11,701 bases of DNA, from contig CAZUUO010000025.1 in assembly GCA_964622665.1 (NCBI GenBank), positions 1 through 11,701 of the forward strand, written 5' to 3'. The notes under the pieces were generated by a model. That model saw only the letters and a program-made list of their open reading frames with translations. It was not told the DNA's origin and did no database searches. This DNA comes from CAZUUO01 sp964622665. Lineage in GTDB: Bacteria; Patescibacteriota; Patescibacteriia; Magasanikbacterales; GCA-002688135. Positions 1 through 7,800 of this stretch are shown here, piece after piece. The position numbers and the translations under genes were made by a program. Each line of letters starts with the position of its first letter. Within the stretch, counting starts at the first letter, position 1.

Positions 1-494
1 ATTGTTTGTAAGCTTGGCGTACTTGTCGTTGTTTCAACAGGATTTTCAACGGGTGTTGTTTCTTCAATAGGTGGAACAATAATATTTTCAATGGGTTGTT
101 TTACTACGGGAATAGGTTTCTTAAAAAAATACGCGTAATACACATACCCACCACCACCCAATACCAACAGTAACACCACCACACTCACCACAATTAATAC
201 CGGACTAATTGATGATGGTTTCACTAACGAAATTTGTGGTTCTCCTATCGGTTTATTTTCTTGATTGGTTTCGTTTTGTTGTGGTTGCGTTGGTGTTGGC
301 ACTGTTTTTATTTCACTGAGCGTTTTCTTTTTTTCTTCACCACCACTTACAATTCCCCCCATGCCATTACCCATTTTTCCATTATAAAATTCTTCAGGAA
401 TAGTACGCACAATTATGTTTGAAATTGAAGAAGGCACTGCTCGTTGTGCAGTTTTACTTTTTTCAAATTCAGATTCTTTTTTAGAATCAAACAT
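1..494 (-). CDS. Single-pass membrane protein with Pro/Thr-rich tail (3' end cut by window edge)
   Basis: This frame stays open from an ATG at 494 to the window edge, so the first 164 residues are visible and the C-terminus is missing. It begins MFDSKKESEFEKS and has a charged, probably cytoplasmic segment of about 95 residues with a short Gly/Met-rich patch (NGKMGNGMGGIVSGG, about 38-52). One strongly hydrophobic helix follows at about 97-122, then a Pro/Val/Thr/Glu-rich stretch (about 127-164) that looks like an extracytoplasmic linker. There is no cleavable signal peptide. The start lies 3 nt after the upstream stop, in the same frame (TAG-TCT-ATG), with no Shine-Dalgarno sequence. The layout (soluble N-tail, one helix, Pro/Thr linker) matches the gene just upstream, so the missing part may also carry a repeat or surface domain; that is inference. 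I recognise no family. Confidence 0.85.
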   Translation of the reverse strand, partial: MFDSKKESEFEKSKTAQRAVPSSISNIIVRTIPEEFYNGKMGNGMGGIVSGGEEKKKTLSEIKTVPTPTQPQQNETNQENKPIGEPQISLVKPSSISPVLIVVSVVVLLLVLGGGGYVYYAYFFKKPIPVVKQPIENIIVPPIEETTPVENPVETTTSTPSLQT

Positions 495-497
495 AGA

Positions 498-1364
498 CTA
501 AGGGTTGACAGTTGGTGATTTGCTATCAAAAATTCTTCCAGGACCTATTGGACTATAATTATTTTTCACCTCAGCACCATCACTAAAACCATCCCCATCA
601 GTATCAGCAACTAATGGATTTGATTTCCAAATATTTATTTCTTCTTTGTCGGTTAATCCATCACCATCAGTGTCTGCTTTTTTAGGATCTGTTCCATTTT
701 TTATTTCTTCTTCTTCAGATAATCCGTCACCATCAGTGTCCACAGAAACAGTTGTCACATTTGTCGGAATAATATTGGTTGTTGTGGTGGTTTGTGTGGC
801 ACTTATTTCACTGGTACTCGTTGTATTTTCGATATTTTTTTCTTCCGTAAGTGGAGGAATAATCGCATCCACTTGTTCAACCGGAGCTACAACTTCCTCT
901 TTATTTGTTACCTTTGGCACATCATTCGTGTTTGAATCACGAAGTAATAGCATCATAGCTCCATATGCAATACCTCCAAATACTACCAATCCAATTAACA
1001 CACCAAATAATACTCGATGTTTAGAAAAAAGTGATTCTTCTAGTGGCGCTGTACCCATTCCTGCCACACTTTCAGGAACACTCTGGGTTTGTACGCGAGG
1101 AATTGCATTTTCTGGTGGCTGGATTATTGTCTCGTTGCTATTTGGAATAGGGCGTAATTTTCCTGCATCCAAGGCGCTTGGGCCATTTTCTATACCACCT
1201 TCGCCAAATCGAAATCCTCCTGAATGTGGATCGGAATTTGTTCTACTTTCTGTTGTTGGTGGTAATGACGGTGGTGTCGGTATTTCATTTTTTTCTGTTG
1301 CATCTAACATGTCTTGTGGCTCTTTTGCGGTTGGTAAATTTTGTGGGGGATTATTTTCAAACAT
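498..1364 (-). CDS. Membrane-anchored protein with three C-terminal TSP3 calcium-binding repeats
   Basis: With the ATG start the protein has 288 residues. An in-frame GTG at 1382 would add six (MLYYTH); I prefer the ATG because the protein then starts MFENNP, like the next gene's MFDSKK, but neither start has a Shine-Dalgarno sequence. The order is: a Pro/Asn/Glu-rich, probably cytoplasmic N-tail (about 1-115); one TM helix (about 118-141, FGVLIGLVVFGGIAYGAMML); a Pro/Thr/Glu linker with a Thr run (about 150-205); then three Asp-rich repeats (about 209-270) carrying DTDGDGLSEEEE, DTDGDGLTDKEE and DTDGDGFSDGAE. The DxDxDG loops spaced 22-23 residues apart are the hallmark of bacterial thrombospondin type 3 repeats, which bind calcium in known families. 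It probably displays a Ca-stabilised rod outside the cell. No catalytic domain is seen. It is clearly related to the upstream 135-residue protein. Confidence 0.9.
   Translation of the reverse strand: MFENNPPQNLPTAKEPQDMLDATEKNEIPTPPSLPPTTESRTNSDPHSGGFRFGEGGIENGPSALDAGKLRPIPNSNETIIQPPENAIPRVQTQSVPESVAGMGTAPLEESLFSKHRVLFGVLIGLVVFGGIAYGAMMLLLRDSNTNDVPKVTNKEEVVAPVEQVDAIIPPLTEEKNIENTTSTSEISATQTTTTTNIIPTNVTTVSVDTDGDGLSEEEEIKNGTDPKKADTDGDGLTDKEEINIWKSNPLVADTDGDGFSDGAEVKNNYSPIGPGRIFDSKSPTVNP
555..743 (-). repeat. Three TSP3-type repeats (coding)
   Basis: Three tandem Asp-rich repeats start at protein spacings of 22 and 23 residues, each opening with DTDGDG followed by an acidic helix-like segment. 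At DNA level the plus strand shows recurring copies of ccatcaccatcagtgtc or close variants. Side chains of the DxDxDG loop are the expected calcium ligands (family knowledge). Confidence 0.9.
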
Positions 1365-1372
1365 ATGGGTAT

Positions 1373-1378
1373 AGTATA
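1373..1378 (-). promoter_or_regulatory. Possible -10 box (TATACT) before the 288-residue protein
   Basis: On the minus strand TATACT lies 8 nt before the ATG at 1364, close to the spacing expected if transcription began at or next to the start codon. No convincing -35 box was found. The operon is tightly packed, so the match may be chance; it is weak evidence for an internal, nearly leaderless promoter. Confidence 0.2.
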
Positions 1379-1388
1379 GCACGTTACA

Positions 1389-1796
1389 TTATTCTTGAGG
1401 TGTGAGTTTATAATCTTCATTCCAATCGGATATACCATCACCATCAGAATCAGCACGTTTTGGATCTGTCTTTAAGACATTCACTTCAAAGTGATCAGTC
1501 AATCCATCGTTATCAGTATCTATTTTATCAGGATTAGTACCTAACTTTAATTCTTCGGCATCAGTTAACCCATCACCATCCCTATCATCACTTTTTGATA
1601 ATAATGCTTCACGTTGTGCAAGAATTTTTTTCAAAGCATCTTCTGCACTTTCTTGTGGTTGTGTTGTTGAACCTGTTGATTGCTGTGTTATTTCAGGAGT
1701 TGGGGTGGTGCGGTGCGTTACCAACCACACACCACCCCCAACAATAATCAGTGCAATCACACTTCCTAAACCTATTATGATCATTTTTTTATCCAT
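1389..1796 (-). CDS. Small membrane-anchored TSP3-repeat protein
   Basis: This 135-residue protein has a short N-terminal membrane segment directly after MDKK (about 5-26, IIIGLGSVIALIIVGGGVWL), best read as an uncleaved anchor. A Thr/Pro/Gln/Ser linker follows (about 29-52), then a short charged helix (about 52-68, EDALKKILAQREALL), then three TSP3-type repeats (about 71-125) beginning DRDGDGLTDAEE, DTDNDGLTDHFE and DSDGDGISDWNE. The repeat spacing of 22 and 23 residues is the same as in the downstream protein and the two arrays align without gaps, so the pair probably arose by duplication. By family knowledge the DxDxDG loops bind calcium. The start is 5 nt after the stop of the giant gene, with no Shine-Dalgarno sequence, which suggests coupled translation. 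The role is unknown; it may be a surface rod or Ca-dependent partner of the giant protein (inference). Confidence 0.92.
   Translation of the reverse strand: MDKKMIIIGLGSVIALIIVGGGVWLVTHRTTPTPEITQQSTGSTTQPQESAEDALKKILAQREALLSKSDDRDGDGLTDAEELKLGTNPDKIDTDNDGLTDHFEVNVLKTDPKRADSDGDGISDWNEDYKLTPQE
1419..1589 (-). repeat. Three TSP3-type repeats (coding)
   Basis: Three tandem DxDxDG repeats occupy about residues 70-126 of the 135-residue protein. Spacing is identical to the array at 555-743; the second loop has Asn in place of Gly (DTDNDG), a substitution compatible with Ca-binding loops. Confidence 0.88.
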
Positions 1797-1801
1797 AAAA
1801 A

Positions 1802-4800
1802 TTAGAATAAGGGAAGTAGTGATTTTGCATCTGCATTCGGTGACAACAAGAAGTACATCGTATTTTCATCAGATGGCAATGTTTTTTCTTGTAAAGAATT
1901 TTTATATGCTGAGTATTCAGCAGCACTTCCCACGGTCACATCTTTTACCAATCCATTTGCATTATACAAAGCAACCCTGACCTTTCCTGTGTAATTTGCA
2001 AACTTTTTACCCGTGTTATCTCGTACTTTTACAATGTATGCAGGGGCTGCATTCATTTGGTACAAACCATTTTTAGTAGGGTATAGTCTTAGTGTTTCAT
2101 AACCACCCACCGTAGCATCTGTTCTATCGAGGGTTGCTGCTGTAGTTTGGTTATACTTTAAACACTTCACACCCGCACAATTACTTGACTGTATCTTACT
2201 GAGTGTCATTATCGGTTTTCCGCCATCAACAACATGGAGCGTCACATCAATATCAGTAATTTTGTCATCCCACGAGGTTACTATTGCATAGCTATTACCC
2301 GGTAGTTTACTTTTCTCAAATAAAAACGTATCAAATCTTCTAAACACATTGTCACCGGGAAACGATGCCGTAGTTTCAGTTGTGTAATTGCTTGCGTTTT
2401 GGTCCATTGCAACATACACACGGTAAGGTGTACATGCTGGTGTACCATCAACATTAGTAACCGCCGTCATGTCAAAATTAATAGTGCTGCCTAATGCTTT
2501 GCCACCAACGTCAGGAAACAGCCCATTCTTATAGTAAACACCTGCTCTTGCACTAAGCGCACCAGTTCCTGTTGATGAAAGTCCATCCTTCACCTTAACT
2601 ACAACATGACCTAAACTTGTGCCTTTGTTGGTATATGAACACTTGATACATCCTGTTTCAGTAATTCCATTACATTGTGCACTGCAACTTGGTGTACCAG
2701 CGTCATATCCAAATTGTTGACACATCGTTGCTGAATTAGAGGTTCCAAAGTCTTTGCCATCACATTTTTCAGGACCATTTAATATACCGTCTCCACAGCG
2801 AGCACCGGTAATTATTTTATTTTTACAACCTGTTTCACCCGTTGCTGGGTTTGGTGCACTGCAATATGGGCAAGTTCCTTTATAGGGTGCCGAACATTTT
2901 ACCCCATTGTTACTTCCCAAATCACATTCTTCACCCTTATCAATTTGTCCATCTCCGCATCCATCAGCAACTACCGGACTACCTCCACCCACTGTTGCAG
3001 GAAGTGCTGAACAACTTGCACCCTTTGCATTAACAGTCCAAGAACAAGTATTACTACAACTTCCTGTTTTTTGTCCGGGGTTACCATTATTCATGGTGCA
3101 GTCAATTTTTACTTCACCTCCATTTGGACCAGCATCACACTCTTCTCCTCCATTTACTACCCCATCTCCACAGTAGGGACCAAATGAACGACAATCCCAG
3201 TTACATGATTGTTCTTTTTTGGGTGCATATGTGGTTACTGATTTTGTACTACACACCCCGCAATTATAGACACGAGACAAGATTAATCCGTTTGCTTTTA
3301 AGTCAGTAGATGTGCATTTCGAAAAATCACCAACAAACTCATTGAGTGGAATATTTTTTGTACAATCAGCATCCGTTGAACAACTGATTGCTCTATTACC
3401 GTCACAGCGCTTTAACTCACATACTTCAGGTCCTTTTGGATTTGAGGTTGCATTCTGAATTACTCCGTCGCCACAAGCGAGTCGAGTAGTACACGTAGCA
3501 TTACAGTACCCATAGCTGCCATTATATTTTCCATCATCACATAATTCACCTGCATCCAGAACTCCATTACCACACGATGCACCAGCTTGGCTTACCACTT
3601 TTCCTTTCTTACAATCAGCCTGACAAATATAGGTATAGGTTTTATTTCCTACTACTTCTTTTACTTGTGATCCTTTTGGATCGCACTCTTCATCTCCTTC
3701 CAAAATATTATTGCCACATTGTGCAACTGATGATGCACCAACCGCAGTGTTCGTACATGCTCCATCCGTAATTAAACGAACATTATTAATTTCGTTGTTT
3801 TTCCACAATGCAGTACTCAATTCAAATTGAGACTTAATGACGTAATCTTGTGCATTATTTTTTGTTTCGTACGCATACATAAATGATCCAGCAGGACATG
3901 CATACGTACCTGTTTTTGCATTCCAACAAGTGCCACTTTCTGCGTCTTTATCACTACAAGCTGCTAATTTATTAATAGGATCTATCGGTAAACTCGTTTT
4001 TAACTCGTTACCCAATGCTCCCTGCCACGATTTCCAAGTAGAAACTGACTTACCTGGTAAGAAACTTCCCGCACCAATTACCGGATAGGTACCTCGTTGC
4101 TCAAAGTAGGTATCCAATAAATTTTGCATGGTTTTTGTGTCTGATAGACGTTGTACATCGCGTGCTGCTTTAGTTTTTACCGCATCACAGCGTCTATTGG
4201 TGCCACATTGTGTATCATCAATACAGGCAGTGCTTGGTTTTACCAATTGTTCATCTTCCATCTGACCCAAACCTATTCCTGAAACCGATTTTTCAACGTA
4301 GCAGAGATTTGTTGATCTTACGTTTACTGCTAATTTAAAGTTTTTCACTATTTGGTTAAAGATTGCAACCGTTGTTGCATCTGCTCCCTGATTGTACGAA
4401 ATTACATACACGTTCGTTCGTAATTCTGTCACGGTTCTTCCTACAACACTTGCATTAATACCTGAAATATACACCGTACGACCATCTTGTAATGCACTAA
4501 ATCCATCTACCACAACTGGTGTTGGATTTCCTGCAAATCCTCGAGCAGCATACCATTTTTCAATGGGTAAATGGTCGTAATTTTTTTCTACTCGAATACC
4601 AATCACATCCTTGTTAATGCGTGCCCCTTGTTCGTTGACTGGTGAGAAAAAGAATTCTTTCAATGTTGTTGCTGCATCAGGTGGGTTACCAATAACTACT
4701 GGTTGCAATGATGGCAAATCATCGGACACTAATGAAGAAACCCCTTGATCTTTACAATAATTGAATTCGAAGTTTGTATATATGGTATTTTTTGCACCAC

Positions 4801-7800
4801 CATTTAATGAGAACCCATTACCAAATTGAGAGCTATACTTTGCATTGAATCGATCATTAAACAAACCTTTATTATTGTTTAGTTTAGGCCATGGATTTTC
4901 ACAAAATGCTGACGTGAGTTCAGTTGTTGCAGTCAATGTTTTATCTTTTGTATTAGTACCTCCATCATCCGTAATAGTTGCTAATACCGACAATTGAGAA
5001 CGTCCCTGCACACTCGTTGCAAATACATTTTGTGATGAAATTACTGAACTTGGTTTGTTGGTTTTTTCATTATTTTCCCCGTATAAATATACGCCACTTG
5101 GTTCTTCATTGGTTGATACCCATTCATAATTCCATGCATACACACCAGGAACTGGCGTTAACTCAGCACCATCTTTTGAAAGTGCCCGTGAAACAAATTG
5201 ATGATTTTCATTTTGTTTCGTAAACAAATATTCATCAGTATCCAGTTCAAGATTCTGCAACGTACACAATTCACTACCTGTTTGGAATTTAAATGTTTTA
5301 TAGCCATCACTGAACGCAATACCTTGTGCTGATTTTGCTCCTGAGGTTCCACCTTTTACTGCAAAGTAATACTCAGTATTTTTATTAAGCAGTGCACTTG
5401 GTGAGAATAGAATACGCGTTTTTTGTGCATCAGTAATTGCCTTGATAGTTCCTTTTACTGGTGAAGGACATGCTGTAATATCAGCGTACACTGGTTTACC
5501 AACCACATATTGCATCACTCTATCAATCACATTTTTCCACCATGCACCTTTTTCATTTCCTACCCCAAGAATCACCGGTGCCCCCATATCTCCCGGACAA
5601 TTGGTGGTACCATCTGAGACTTTTACAAATAATCCTACATTACCCACCAAAGACGCATGATCAAGTGGTGCTGATGTCTCAGTCCATACCGCTGTATTCG
5701 TACAAATATTTGTACTATTATTTTCTGGATAATTTTTTACCATTTTAGGTCTAATTCCGCAGCATGAATTATTAGCAAGTCCCATCTCTTCACCATTAAT
5801 TCCCGTTGAACAGTCGGCGTCACTTAAAAATCCACATTGCAAAACGAATGAACCATCACCTTTTGCATTTTGTGCTTTATTTGCTTTATCGGCTGTAATT
5901 TGTGCAGAAACTAATGTTTTTTGCTCGCCATTCACCACAGTACTTTGTCCCAACGCAGTAACTTTTTGAGTTGGGTCGATGCGGGAATCACCATCATTAC
6001 TTGGATCACATTGTTCGCCCTGTTCTACATCAATAATACCATTACCACATGAGGCACTAGTCATTGAGGGAATAAATTTTGGATTTAAACAACGATCTGT
6101 ACAAGTGTTTGTTGTGCGAGGCTTACAACTTCCCTTTCCACACTCACTATCTTTTTTACAAGTAGCACCATTCTCACATCGCAAACCTTCGTCACATGTT
6201 TCTCCCGCTTCCAATACTCCATTACCACATGATGCAAAGATAACGCCAGCACATTGTGATTGTAGTGCTTCTGGTGAGTTTGCGGTTATGTCAGCACATT
6301 TAGGATCAAAACGAACTGACCCTTCACTTAAACATTGGCTTGAGCAACCGTCACCATTTGCCGTATTACCATCATCACACATTTCTCCTAATCCAATGTC
6401 TCCGTTTCCACACACCACTGAACTTACGGCTCCTTCATGTAAACATTGACTTGAGCAACCGTCACCATTTTTATTGTTTTTATCATCACAGCTTTCACCC
6501 AACTCTGTTTCAACCTTTCCATTTCCACAACTTGCCGTAGAATTACCTTTTAATAAACAATTTGATGTACAACCGGGGCCCCCATCACACATTTCAAATG
6601 GCGCGGTAACTACACCGTCCCCACAAATTGCTTTATAAAAATTGCTTCCCGCAAGAGTACAGCTACTGGTGCAGTATTGTGGCATTTCTCCCGCATCATC
6701 ATTACTTACTTTTGCAACATTGTTATCTGCAACACTCCAGTTCCATGCATATGAACTTGCTTGTAACGTTTGTCCTTTTGCATCGCAACTGTCAGGTGCT
6801 GTACGAGGAATAGCACGATATGTTACTGAACTTCCAATACTTTTTACTCGACCTTCAACCGGCACCACATCAACTGATTTTACCACACACTCGTCACCAC
6901 TATTTCTAGTTCTAAATTTCCATGTAAAATCGGTGTTCGCATTAGTATTTGACAATGAACCACCTGATGCACTTTTAATGCCGTTTTCTCCTCCTTTTAC
7001 CGTTACTTTATACCATTGTCCTGCTTTAAATTCATCACTCAAATCAAGTATGTATCGTGTGCCATTTTGTGCGATTGTTTCACTTACCCCCGCGATAGTA
7101 ATAATGTCCCCTGTTTGTGTACATGACTCTTCTGTACATGCTTCAACTATTATATTTCCTTTTAGTGTAGCACTGTTCATCGCCACATTAAATCCAACTT
7201 CTACGTCACCATTTATACATGCGGCATTACAATTTGGACTATATGAAACAACTTGTGGACGTGCCAATGAAACTTTAACACTTCCGTCAGTGTTAACATT
7301 CTTTCCACTTGGATTTGTATAGTTTGCTTTAAAAATATACCCCTTACTATTCGCAGGATGTTCTTTTAGGGTGGTTACTGTACGTGATTGTGGTTTATTT
7401 GCAACCGGACCCAAATTTACTGAAGCTGGGTTTGGATCATTTACCACTGAGTAACTCCACGCTCCCCCATTCGTGTTAAATAACACACAGGCATCATCCC
7501 CTCTACCACTTGCATTAATAATGAGAGGACGAGTTTTTTCTTGTGGTTGCATTACCAATCCCAACGAATCAGCCGCCACTTGAGTTGGATCAACTAATAC
7601 ACTCGTCACTTCACAAGCTTCAGTGCTATTTTTTGTTTTAAAAGTAAAACATGCACTAGCATCCCCGCTTAAGCTTGTTGGTTTTTTACAAGTTTCATCT
7701 TTGGCCATGGTTAATGGTTTACCAGAACCTGATAATTTTATTCCGGTAATATTGGTGCTTAAGGTGACGCGATAGCGAGTATTTGGTTGTAATTTTTGTT

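Larger units (their letters stand above)
6005..6625 (-). repeat. First Cys-rich CGNG repeat cluster (DUF4215-like)
   Basis: Residues 1344-1550 hold five units. Two are near-consensus: CGNGKVETELGESCDDKNN with NGDGCSSQC, and CGNGDIGLGEMCDDGNTANG with DGCSSQC. The others are CGDGVVTAPFEMCDGG, CGNGVLEAGETCDEG and CGNGIIDVEQGEQCDP. This is the Myxococcus cysteine-rich / DUF4215 signature. The cluster seems to interrupt an Ig-like domain, because its flanks complete one another. Confidence 0.9.

Noticed and set aside
646..1374. Plus-strand open frame of 242 codons with many Val/Ser residues
   Set aside because: It mirrors the TSP3/TM protein on the other strand; the hydrophobic look comes from reverse-complemented Asp/Thr codons.
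1419..1589. Dockerin-type cohesin-binding domain
   Set aside because: Dockerins have two loops of DxNxDGxxxxxD about 30 residues apart; here there are three DxDxDGL.D..E loops 22-23 apart, which is the TSP3 pattern.
5979..6449. Plus-strand open frame of 156 codons, and another at 6642-7322 of 226 codons
   Set aside because: Both lie opposite Cys-rich and Big_5-like regions whose family motifs are unambiguous on the minus strand; neither product shows a family motif.
6321..6470. CRISPR-like spacing of the short direct repeats in the Cys-rich region
   Set aside because: There are only two good copies, they are in frame within a protein repeat, and the differences fall as expected for coding repeats.
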